Shown here: positions 34,589-42,397 of the stretch, piece by piece
How the letters are laid out: every line of letters begins with the position of its first letter
Numbering within the stretch: position 1 is the stretch's first letter
Source: an uncultured Flavobacteriaceae bacterium
GTDB lineage: Bacteria > Bacteroidota > Bacteroidia > Flavobacteriales > Flavobacteriaceae
Reading direction: 5' to 3'
DNA length: 64,000 nucleotides
Assembly (NCBI GenBank): GCA_947501625.1
Contig: CANMWN010000002.1
Span: 310,001 to 374,000, forward strand
Made by a program: the position numbers and the translations under genes
Notes under the pieces: generated by a model
Told to the model about the DNA's origin: nothing
Database searches by the model: none
The model's input: only the letters and a program-made list of their open reading frames with translations

Positions 34589-36103
34589 ATGGAGAACTTA
34601 CAACCTATTAGGTCAAAAAATATTAAAAAAAGCACAGTAATTAACCTAGAAAAAGGAAAATTACCACCACAAGCAATTGATTTAGAAGCAACTGTTTTAG
34701 GTGCAATGATGATTGACAAAAAAGGTGTTGATGACGTTATTGATATTTTACATCCTGATGCTTTTTATACTCCAGCACATCAAGAGATTTATCGTGCCAT
34801 ATATACACTTTTTCAAAATTCAGAACCGATTGATTTACGTACAGTTTCAAATCAATTAAGAAAAAACGCAAAGTTAGAATTTGTTGGTGGTGATTTTTAT
34901 TTAATTGGTTTGACTCAAAAAGTTGCTTCTACAGCACATATCGAGTTTCACTCAAGAATTATACTTCAAAAATTTATACAGCGTAAGTTAATTACTATTT
35001 CATCTGAAATTATTCAAGAAGCATATGACGAGACTATTGATGTATTTGATTTATTGGATGATGCTGAGAGTAAGTTTTTTGAAGTAACACAAGGTAACCT
35101 TAAAAAAGGGTCGGAAGACTCACAAAGTCTTGTAAAACAAGCGATAGATAAAATTCAGGAAATTTCTAACAAGGAAGGAATGAGTGGTGTTCCTTCTGGA
35201 TTCAGTAAATTGGATGAATTAACTTCTGGTTGGCAACCTTCAGATTTAATTATTATAGCTGCACGTCCAGGTATGGGTAAAACGGCATTTGTAATGTCGA
35301 TGGCAAAAAATGTTGCTATTGGTTTCGACCAAGCGGTAGCAATATTCTCTTTAGAGATGTCTTCGGTACAGTTAATTACTCGTATGATTTCTAGTGAAAC
35401 TGGGATTGCCTCTGGTAAATTGAGAAGAGGAAACTTACAAGCACATGAATGGGAGCAATTGAACGTAAAAGTTAAAAACTTATCAAAAGCCCCTATTTTT
35501 ATTGACGATACACCTTCACTTTCTATATTTGATTTACGTGCCAAGGCTAGACGTTTGGTTTCTCAGCATGATGTAAAAATTATAGTTATTGATTATTTGC
35601 AATTAATGACTGCAGGAACAAGTGGTAAAAATGGTGGGAATCGTGAACAAGAAATCTCTATGATTTCGAGGAACTTAAAGGCATTGGCAAAAGAACTAAA
35701 TGTACCAGTAATTGCGTTGTCACAGTTATCACGTGCAGTTGAAACTCGTGGAGGAAGTAAAAGACCTTTATTGTCCGATTTACGTGAATCAGGAGCCATT
35801 GAGCAAGATGCAGATATCGTTTCGTTTATTTTCCGTCCTGAATATTATGGACAAACAGAATGGGACGATGAAGAACGCACACCTTGTGAAGGTCAAGGAG
35901 AATTTATTGTTGCTAAACATAGAAATGGTGGCTTGGAAAATATACGTTTGAAATTTACTGGTCATTTAGCACAATTCTCAGATTTAGAAGAAGGATTTGG
36001 AACAGAATTTCAATCGAAAATGAATGCTCAACTACCTGAAAGCGCTCAAAATGTCAATCCAAATGATGCGTTTGGTGGTATTGATGATGATGTGCCTTTT
36101 TAA
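34589..36103 (+). CDS. dnaB: Replicative DNA helicase
   Basis: A hexameric 5'-3' helicase that unwinds DNA at the fork, 504 aa. The N-terminal primase-interaction domain (about 25-130; LPPQAIDLEATVLGAMMID) is followed by the RecA-like motor with Walker A IIAARPGMGKTAFVMSMA, Walker B VIDYLQLMT, and ALSQLSRAVETRGGSKRPLLSDLRESGAIEQDAD with the arginine finger region. The start is supported by the family N-terminus. It is divergent from DUF3810 with 140 bp between the two ATGs. Confidence 0.97.
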   Translation: MENLQPIRSKNIKKSTVINLEKGKLPPQAIDLEATVLGAMMIDKKGVDDVIDILHPDAFYTPAHQEIYRAIYTLFQNSEPIDLRTVSNQLRKNAKLEFVGGDFYLIGLTQKVASTAHIEFHSRIILQKFIQRKLITISSEIIQEAYDETIDVFDLLDDAESKFFEVTQGNLKKGSEDSQSLVKQAIDKIQEISNKEGMSGVPSGFSKLDELTSGWQPSDLIIIAARPGMGKTAFVMSMAKNVAIGFDQAVAIFSLEMSSVQLITRMISSETGIASGKLRRGNLQAHEWEQLNVKVKNLSKAPIFIDDTPSLSIFDLRAKARRLVSQHDVKIIVIDYLQLMTAGTSGKNGGNREQEISMISRNLKALAKELNVPVIALSQLSRAVETRGGSKRPLLSDLRESGAIEQDADIVSFIFRPEYYGQTEWDDEERTPCEGQGEFIVAKHRNGGLENIRLKFTGHLAQFSDLEEGFGTEFQSKMNAQLPESAQNVNPNDAFGGIDDDVPF

Positions 36104-36113
36104 AATTTAATTT

Positions 36114-36183
36114 TGTCATTCCTGCGAAGGCAGGATTCCAAAAACACAACAAATTATAGATTCCTGCCTACGCAGGAATGACA
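36114..36183. repeat. Compound inverted repeat (REP/MITE-like)
   Basis: TGTCATTCCTGCG (36114-36126) and CGCAGGAATGACA (36171-36183) are perfect 13-bp arms. Each arm also contains its own small palindrome (CCTGCGAAGGCAGG and CCTGCCTACGCAGG). This GTCATTCCTGCGAAGGCAGG unit is a dispersed intergenic repeat in many flavobacteria, from memory. The right arm includes an ATG (36178) that is not the start of the next gene. Confidence 0.75.
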
Positions 36184-36189
36184 GCAAAT

Positions 36190-37461
36190 ATGAAACAAAA
36201 AATTAGATACTTTATTCCAATACTGATTTCTCTTTTGCTTTCAAACTTTGCATTCGCTTCCTTTGTTTATATACCAATGAGTGATAATAACCAATCCAAT
36301 CACTTAAAGGCTTATGGAATTACATATTGGACACTAAAAAATGGACTCAAAGCCAAATGGTTACTGAATTATGATGGCGGTGCTTTTCTATTGGAGCATA
36401 ATGATGAAATTGTAACGGAATGCAAAATTAGAGGCGTTTCATATCGTGTAATTTCTGATACCGAAGCCGAACAAATCCTAACAGAAATTAGCAGTCCCTC
36501 CAAAAATATGGAAGCAGTTTTACTTGAAAAGGCTCCTAAAATCGCTGTTTATTCACCTAAAACAAAATTACCTTGGGATGATGCAGTAACTATGGTGTTA
36601 ACTTATGCCGAAATTCCTTTTGATGTTGTATATGACGAAGAAGTATTGGATGAAAAACTCTTATTATATGAATGGCTGCATCTACATCACGAAGATTTTA
36701 CTGGCCAATACGGTAAATTTTATGGTGCTTACAGAAGTGCTCCTTGGTACCTGAAAGAAAAGAGAAATGCCGAAGAATTAGCAACCAAATTAGGTTATTC
36801 TAAAGTATCCGAAGAAAAATTGGATGTTGCCAAAAAAATTAGAAATTATGTAATTGGTGGCGGATTTATGTTTGCCATGTGTTCGGCAACCGATAGTTTT
36901 GATATTGCGCTTTCTGCCGATGGTGTTGATATTTGTGAAACGATGTTTGATGGCGATCCTTCGGAAGCCAATTATCAGTCAAAAATAGATTATTCAAAAA
37001 CTTTTGCTTTTACAGATTTTAAATTGGAACGAAACCCTGTTCAGTACGAATTTTCCTCTATAGATATGACGATGAAAAGACGTATTCAACGAACAACTGA
37101 TTATTTTTCGTTGATGAATTTTTCTGCAAAATGGGATCCTGTTCCAACAATGCTATGCCAAAATCACACACAATTGGTTAAAGGTTTTATGGGACAAACA
37201 ACTTCGTTTGACAGAAACACTATCAAACCAACTGTGTTAGTTATGGGTGAAAATAAAACGAATGGCGAAGCTCGTTACATTCATGGAACCAAAGGAAAAG
37301 GAATGTTTACTTTTTATGGCGGTCATGATCCTGAAGATTATAGTCACAGAGTAGGTGATCCCAAAACTGAATTGGATTTACATCCAAATTCTCCTGGTTA
37401 TCGATTGATATTAAACAATGTGTTGTTTCCTGCTGCAAAAAAGAAAAAGCAAAAAACTTAA
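36190..37461 (+). CDS. Secreted conserved protein, often named asparagine synthetase B
   Basis: A 423-aa exported protein (signal peptide MKQKIRYFIPILISLLLSNFAFA). Close flavobacterial relatives are often labelled asparagine synthetase B, but there is no N-terminal Cys glutaminase nucleophile, no SGGxDS ATP loop, and the protein is exported, so that name is not supported. Visible conserved stretches include LPWDDAVTMVLTYAEIPFD, LHLHHEDFTGQYGKFYGAYR and FTFYGGHDPEDYSHRVGDP, the latter two His/Asp rich and possibly metal-binding. The ATG at 36190 is preferred to 36178, which lies in a repeat arm. Confidence 0.8.
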   Translation: MKQKIRYFIPILISLLLSNFAFASFVYIPMSDNNQSNHLKAYGITYWTLKNGLKAKWLLNYDGGAFLLEHNDEIVTECKIRGVSYRVISDTEAEQILTEISSPSKNMEAVLLEKAPKIAVYSPKTKLPWDDAVTMVLTYAEIPFDVVYDEEVLDEKLLLYEWLHLHHEDFTGQYGKFYGAYRSAPWYLKEKRNAEELATKLGYSKVSEEKLDVAKKIRNYVIGGGFMFAMCSATDSFDIALSADGVDICETMFDGDPSEANYQSKIDYSKTFAFTDFKLERNPVQYEFSSIDMTMKRRIQRTTDYFSLMNFSAKWDPVPTMLCQNHTQLVKGFMGQTTSFDRNTIKPTVLVMGENKTNGEARYIHGTKGKGMFTFYGGHDPEDYSHRVGDPKTELDLHPNSPGYRLILNNVLFPAAKKKKQKT

Positions 37462-37479
37462 TTTTGTATATTTGAAATT

Positions 37480-37917
37480 ATGAAGTATACCTGTAGCACT
37501 GAAATTAATTTACCTATTGACAAAGTTGTTGTGCTTTGGGAAGATGAAAACAACTTTAAATATTGGCAAGACGGATTTAAAAGTATTGAACTTTTAAATG
37601 GTGAGCATAATGCTAAAGGATCAAAGTCTAAGATATTATTTGAAGGCAAACAAAAAATGGAGTTGATTGAAACTATTATTTCTAATGACTTGCCAAGAGA
37701 GAAAGTAGGTTTGTATGAGCATATTCATATGACAAACACACAAACTACGCGCTTTGTTGTTATTGATAAAAATACAACTCAATACATTTCAGAAGTTGAG
37801 TATCTTAAATTCAATGGTTTTATGATAAAACTCTTTGCCAAACTATTTCCAGGCAAATTTAAAGCGCAAAGTCAAAAATGGATGAATCAGTTTAAAGAAT
37901 TTGCTGAAAATAATTAA
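37480..37917 (+). CDS. SRPBCC (START-like) family protein
   Basis: A 145-aa protein with the polyketide-cyclase/START layout: beta strand YTCSTEINLPIDKVVVLWEDENNFKYWQDGFKSIELL, then alternating strands and a long C-terminal helix (KFKAQSQKWMNQFKEFAENN). The fold forms a hydrophobic ligand cavity; the ligand is unknown. It starts 18 nt after the previous gene and 13 nt before the DUF4287 gene, in a likely operon running to the M28 peptidase. Confidence 0.85.
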   Translation: MKYTCSTEINLPIDKVVVLWEDENNFKYWQDGFKSIELLNGEHNAKGSKSKILFEGKQKMELIETIISNDLPREKVGLYEHIHMTNTQTTRFVVIDKNTTQYISEVEYLKFNGFMIKLFAKLFPGKFKAQSQKWMNQFKEFAENN

Positions 37918-37930
37918 CTAAACTTACACT

Positions 37931-38473
37931 ATGGACAAAGCACTTAAAACAATGATTGATAATATGCCAGAAAAAACTGGTAAATCTTTAGAAGAATGGA
38001 AGGTGATTTTAAAAGAGAAAGCATTTTCAAAGCATTCTGAAGGTGTGAAATACTTGAAGTCCGAACATAGTGTTACACACGGTTTTGCAAATACTATTGT
38101 GGCATTATCTAAAGAAGAAAATAATTCTGAGGAAGATTTAGTAGCTAATCAATACAAAGGGAAAGAGGATTTAAAACCTATTTATGATGAACTCATTAGA
38201 TTTGTAAAAACACTTGGAAATGATTTAACAATTACTCCAAAAAAGGGTAGTGTGAGTATCATTCGCAAGCGACAATTTATCTTGATAAAACCAGCCACTA
38301 AAACTAGAATAGATTTAGGTTTTAAACTAAAAGGCAAACCTGTAGAAACTAGATTAGAAAATTCAGGGCCTTTTGGAACGATGTGCACGCATAGAGTAAA
38401 ATTAACTGATATAAAAGAAGTTGACACCGAATTAAAAAATTGGATACAAGAAGCATATAATAAATCAATATAA
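37931..38473 (+). CDS. DUF4287/DUF5655 domain protein
   Basis: A 180-aa soluble protein. The N-terminal part (MDKALKTMIDNMPEKTGKSLEEWKVILKE) is DUF4287-like, and the C-terminal part (YDELIRFVKTLGNDLTITPKKGSVSIIRKRQFILIKPATKTRIDLGFKLKG) matches DUF5655. Neither has an assigned role. It is placed 2 nt before the M28 peptidase gene. Confidence 0.85.
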   Translation: MDKALKTMIDNMPEKTGKSLEEWKVILKEKAFSKHSEGVKYLKSEHSVTHGFANTIVALSKEENNSEEDLVANQYKGKEDLKPIYDELIRFVKTLGNDLTITPKKGSVSIIRKRQFILIKPATKTRIDLGFKLKGKPVETRLENSGPFGTMCTHRVKLTDIKEVDTELKNWIQEAYNKSI

Positions 38474-38475
38474 CC

Positions 38476-40092
38476 ATGAAAAACATATTCAAATTCTTAT
38501 TAATCACCTTATTAACAGTAAGTTGTAAAACTGAAGAGCCTAAAAAAGTAAAAGCAGAAGTAAGCAAAGAAACATTAGAAAAGCATGTGGAAGTTTTAGC
38601 TTCCGATGATTTTCAAGGGCGAATGCCATTTACTGAAGGCGGAGCAAAAACCACAAAATATCTTGAACAAGAATTCAAAAAATTGGGTTTAGAACCTGGA
38701 AATGGTGATAGTTATTTTCAAGACGTGCCAATGGTTGAAATAGATGGTACACCTTCATCAATTATGAAGATTTCTGGGAATAACAAAAAATACAATTTGG
38801 AATTGCTGAAAGATTTTGTTGTTACTACTTCAAAAACCGATGATCTTGTTTCGCTTAAAGATTCTGAATTGGTATTTGCAGGTTTTGGAATTGTAGCTCC
38901 AGAATATGGTTGGGATGATTATGCTGGTGTTGATTGGAAAGGTAAAACGGCTGTGGTTTTGGTAAATGATCCTGGATTTCAATCTGGAGATAAAAACTTA
39001 TTTAAAGGAAATGAAATGACTTATTATGGTCGCTGGACTTATAAGTTTGAAGAAGCTGCAAGACAAGGTGCTGCAGGAGTTTTAATAATTCACGAAACGG
39101 AACCTGCTTCTTATGGTTGGAATGTTGTTCAATCAGGATGGAGTGGAGCACACTTAACCTTAGAGAGCAATTTACCTAAAGTTGATGTAAATGGTTGGAT
39201 TTCATTTGATACTGCCAACAAACTCTTTGCTTCATCGACAATCCAAAATAAGAATTTCAATGAATTGGCTAGAACTAAAGGATTTAAGGCTATGCCTTTA
39301 GGTTTAAATGCATCTGTAAAAATTAAAAATAAAATTAAGAAAGACCAATCTAAAAATGTCGTTGCTTTATTACCTGGAACTGACCAAAAAGATGAATATA
39401 TTATCTATTCTGCACATTGGGATCATTTAGGTGTGGGTAGACCAATTGCCAACGATTCTATTTACAACGGAGCAGTTGATAACGCTTCTGGAACGGCTGC
39501 ATTGTTAGCTATTGCTGAGGCTTTTAAAAATTCTCCTCAACAAAAACGTTCAATCGTTTTATTAGCAGTTACTGCTGAAGAACAAGGCTTGTTAGGCTCG
39601 GCTTATTATTCTGAGCATCCAATTTATCCACCAAAAAAGACAGTGGCTAATATCAATATGGATGCATTTAACAATCCTGGACCAATGAAAGATTTAACGA
39701 TTACTGGTTACGGCCATTCGGAAATGGATGAATACGGTAAGTTTGCTGCTGAAGAGCAAGGACGCTATATCATTCCTGATCCAAGTCCTGAAAAAGGATA
39801 TTTCTTTAGGTCCGATCATTTTAATTTTGCCAAAATTGGTATTCCACCAATTTATGCTAAAGGAGGTCACGAAGGCTTTGATATAAGTGTTGATAGCATG
39901 AAAGTACTGAATGATAATTATAGAAAAAATGTGTATCATCAACCTTCAGATGAATATTTTCCTGGAGTAACTGATTTAACAGGAATTCGTTTTGACGTAC
40001 AATTATTATTTAATATTGGTTATAGATTGTCAAATGAAACTAATTTCCCAAAGTGGTATGATACTAGCGAGTTTAAGGCTGCGAGGGAATAA
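38476..40092 (+). CDS. M28 family zinc aminopeptidase, lipoprotein
   Basis: A 538-aa peptidase anchored by a lipobox (ITLLTVSCKTEE). A protease-associated insert (about 110-240) interrupts the catalytic fold. Zinc ligands are visible in YSAHWDHLGVG, YNGAVDNASGTAALL (bridging Asp), TAEEQGLLGSAYY (catalytic Glu) and INMDAF, with a late His in YHQPSDEYFP. Aminopeptidases of this type release N-terminal residues from peptides in the periplasm. Last gene of the group starting at 36190. Confidence 0.93.
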   Translation: MKNIFKFLLITLLTVSCKTEEPKKVKAEVSKETLEKHVEVLASDDFQGRMPFTEGGAKTTKYLEQEFKKLGLEPGNGDSYFQDVPMVEIDGTPSSIMKISGNNKKYNLELLKDFVVTTSKTDDLVSLKDSELVFAGFGIVAPEYGWDDYAGVDWKGKTAVVLVNDPGFQSGDKNLFKGNEMTYYGRWTYKFEEAARQGAAGVLIIHETEPASYGWNVVQSGWSGAHLTLESNLPKVDVNGWISFDTANKLFASSTIQNKNFNELARTKGFKAMPLGLNASVKIKNKIKKDQSKNVVALLPGTDQKDEYIIYSAHWDHLGVGRPIANDSIYNGAVDNASGTAALLAIAEAFKNSPQQKRSIVLLAVTAEEQGLLGSAYYSEHPIYPPKKTVANINMDAFNNPGPMKDLTITGYGHSEMDEYGKFAAEEQGRYIIPDPSPEKGYFFRSDHFNFAKIGIPPIYAKGGHEGFDISVDSMKVLNDNYRKNVYHQPSDEYFPGVTDLTGIRFDVQLLFNIGYRLSNETNFPKWYDTSEFKAARE

Positions 40093-40193
40093 CCTTAAAC
40101 ATATAAATTAAAATTTCTTAAGTGGTGAATAGTGCGTTATTCATCACTTTTTTCATTTTGTTAAAACCATGTGTATAAGTATCCAAAGTTTAC

Positions 40194-40224
40194 TTTGTCA
40201 TGCCTAACATTTGACTTATTTTTG
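40194..40224 (+). promoter_or_regulatory. Consensus promoter of the transketolase gene
   Basis: TTTG (40194-40197), 19 nt, TATTTTTG (40217-40224): a full match to the Bacteroidota sigma-A consensus. Start predicted near 40229, so coding cannot begin at the upstream in-frame ATG at 40171. Confidence 0.7.
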
Positions 40225-40248
40225 TGTTACTATAAAACAACAATTAAA

Positions 40249-41094
40249 ATGCCAATAACACAACAATTAGAAGATTTTGTACAGCAAGTAAGAAGAGACA
40301 TAGTCCGTATGGTACATGCTGTAAACTCTGGCCATCCTGGAGGATCATTAGGATGCGCTGAATTTTTTACAGCACTATACCAAGAAATTATGGACTATTC
40401 TACTGACTTTTCAATGGACGGGAAAAATGAAGATTTATTCTTCTTATCCAATGGTCATATTTCTCCAGTCTATTATAGTGTTTTGGCAAGAAGTGGCTTT
40501 TTTCCAGTTTCTGAATTAGCAACTTTTAGACATATCAATTCACGTTTGCAAGGACACCCAACAACTCATGAAGGATTGCCAGGAGTTCGCATTGCTTCAG
40601 GTTCTTTAGGGCAAGGTATGAGTGTTGCAATAGGTGCTGCTGAAGCAAAAAAACTAAATGGCGATTCAAAAATTGTCTATTCTTTACATGGCGATGGTGA
40701 ATTACAAGAAGGTCAAGTTTGGGAAGCTATGATGTATGCTGCAGGAAAAAAAGTTGATAATCTTATTTCTACAGTAGATTTAAACGGACAACAAATTGAT
40801 GGCTCTACCGATGATGTATTACCAATGGGAAGTATTAAAGGAAAGTTCGAGGCTTTTGGTTGGGACGTGCTAGAAGTAAAAAAAGGTAACGATATAGAAA
40901 GTGTAATTGCTGGTTTAAAAGAAGCAAAATCTAGAACCGGCAAAGGGAAACCTGTTTGTATTTTATTGCATACAGATATGGGACATGGTGTTGATTTTAT
41001 GGCTGGAACTCATGCTTGGCACGGAAAAGCACCTAATGATGAACAATTGGAAAGTGCGCTAGCACAAAATCCTGTAACGTTAGGAGATTATTAA
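40249..41094 (+). CDS. Transketolase, N-terminal (TPP-binding) subunit
   Basis: The N-terminal half of transketolase, 281 aa, binding thiamine diphosphate. Motifs are NSGHPGGSLGCAEF, LSNGHISPVYYSVLA, GSLGQGMSVAIGAA and GDGELQEGQVWEAMMYA-x-NL with the Mg/TPP GDG...N signature. The enzyme must pair with a separate C-terminal subunit. In relatives that gene normally follows directly, but here bshA follows and no C-terminal half is in the window. The ATG at 40249 gives MPITQQLEDFVQQVRRDIVRM, the family N-terminus. Confidence 0.92.
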   Translation: MPITQQLEDFVQQVRRDIVRMVHAVNSGHPGGSLGCAEFFTALYQEIMDYSTDFSMDGKNEDLFFLSNGHISPVYYSVLARSGFFPVSELATFRHINSRLQGHPTTHEGLPGVRIASGSLGQGMSVAIGAAEAKKLNGDSKIVYSLHGDGELQEGQVWEAMMYAAGKKVDNLISTVDLNGQQIDGSTDDVLPMGSIKGKFEAFGWDVLEVKKGNDIESVIAGLKEAKSRTGKGKPVCILLHTDMGHGVDFMAGTHAWHGKAPNDEQLESALAQNPVTLGDY

Positions 41095-41120
41095 TCCTTG
41101 AAAACTAAACTATTAATTAA

Positions 41121-41148
41121 AGTCTGTCTTAAAGATGGACTTTTTTTA
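41121..41148 (+). terminator. Intrinsic terminator
   Basis: AAGTCTGTCTT pairs with AGATGGACTT through two G-T wobbles, then T7. It isolates the transketolase gene from bshA. Confidence 0.7.
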
Positions 41149-41238
41149 TGAATATTTTGTGATATTGAAGTTAGGTTTTTGGTAACTTTACGACTGTTGA
41201 AATTATCAACTAATAAATCTAAATCAAACTAAATATTT

Positions 41239-42357
41239 ATGAAAATAGGAATTGTATGTTACCCAACGTTTGGTGGAAGTGGAGTAGTAGCAACCGAACT
41301 TGGAATGTCTCTAGCCGATAAGGGATACGAAGTTCATTTTATTACATACAAGCAACCTGTAAGATTAGATTTACTAGCCAAAAACATTCACTTTCATGAA
41401 GTATATGTTGAGGAGTATCCATTATTTCAATTTCAACCATATGAATTAGCGTTGACTTCAAAACTTGTCGAAGTTGTTCAATTGCATAAATTAGAAGTTT
41501 TGCATGTACATTATGCAATACCACATGCTTATGCAGCTTATATGGCAAAGCAAATGCTAAAACAAAAAGGAATTGATATTAAGGTTGTAACAACTTTGCA
41601 TGGAACAGATATTACCCTTGTAGGTAGTCATCCTACGTATAAAACTGCCGTAGAATTTAGCATCAATAATTCTGATGTAGTTACTTCAGTATCCAATAGT
41701 TTAAAGGAAGATACACTTCGTCTTTTTAATATAAATGTAAATATTAATGTCATTTATAATTTCATTGATTCAAAAAAATACCCAGAAATTCATGAATCTG
41801 AATGTAATAGATCAGCACTAGCCACAGAAAATGAAAGGATTATTTCGCATGTAAGTAATATGCGCCCAGTGAAAAGGCCAATTGATGTTGTCGAAATTTT
41901 TGACCGAATTCAAAAAGAAATTCCTTCTAAATTATTATTGGTTGGTGAAGGTCCAGAAATTGAAAAAGTGGAATTGAAAACTAAAGAATTGGGAATTTAT
42001 GACAAAGTGATTTTCTTAGGCAATAGCAACGATGTTAACAAAGTACTTTGTTATTCTGATATTTTTCTTTTACCATCTGAAACTGAAAGTTTTGGATTGG
42101 CAGCATTGGAAGCAATGGCAGCCAAAACACCAGTTATCTCTACAAATACTGGTGGTTTACCTGAAGTAAATATTGATGGTGTGACTGGTTATCTAAGTGA
42201 TTTAGGAAATGTTGATGAAATGGCCAAAAATGCAATTAACCTGTTAAAGGATGAAACATTATTAAATGAATTTAAGAAAAATGCCAATAATCAAGCAAAA
42301 GCATTCTCTTTAGAAGCAATTTTGCCTGAGTATGAAAAACTATATCGTAACTGCTAA
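41239..42357 (+). CDS. bshA: N-acetyl-alpha-D-glucosaminyl L-malate synthase
   Basis: A GT4 glycosyltransferase that joins GlcNAc from UDP-GlcNAc to L-malate, the first step of bacillithiol synthesis. The 372-aa protein shows the BshA opening MKIGIVCYPTFGGSGVVATELG, HYAIPHAYAAYMAKQ, TTLHGTDITLVG, VSNMRPVKRP and the nucleotide-sugar motif PSETESFGLAALEAMA (E-x7-E). bshB and bshC are not in the window. Bacillithiol is the low-molecular-weight thiol expected in Flavobacteriaceae. Confidence 0.95.
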   Translation: MKIGIVCYPTFGGSGVVATELGMSLADKGYEVHFITYKQPVRLDLLAKNIHFHEVYVEEYPLFQFQPYELALTSKLVEVVQLHKLEVLHVHYAIPHAYAAYMAKQMLKQKGIDIKVVTTLHGTDITLVGSHPTYKTAVEFSINNSDVVTSVSNSLKEDTLRLFNINVNINVIYNFIDSKKYPEIHESECNRSALATENERIISHVSNMRPVKRPIDVVEIFDRIQKEIPSKLLLVGEGPEIEKVELKTKELGIYDKVIFLGNSNDVNKVLCYSDIFLLPSETESFGLAALEAMAAKTPVISTNTGGLPEVNIDGVTGYLSDLGNVDEMAKNAINLLKDETLLNEFKKNANNQAKAFSLEAILPEYEKLYRNC

Positions 42358-42364
42358 TTTTTAG

Positions 42365-42372
42365 TATATTTG
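42365..42372 (+). promoter_or_regulatory. Promoter -7 box of the VCBS/T9SS gene
   Basis: TATATTTG matches TAnnTTTG; start predicted near 42377, 21 nt before the ATG. Confidence 0.45.
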
Positions 42373-42397
42373 AACTCTAATCTCTTAGAATTCATTT

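Noticed and set aside
40171-40248. In-frame ATG 26 codons upstream of the transketolase gene
   Set aside because: A full consensus promoter (40194-40224) lies between it and the family start at 40249.
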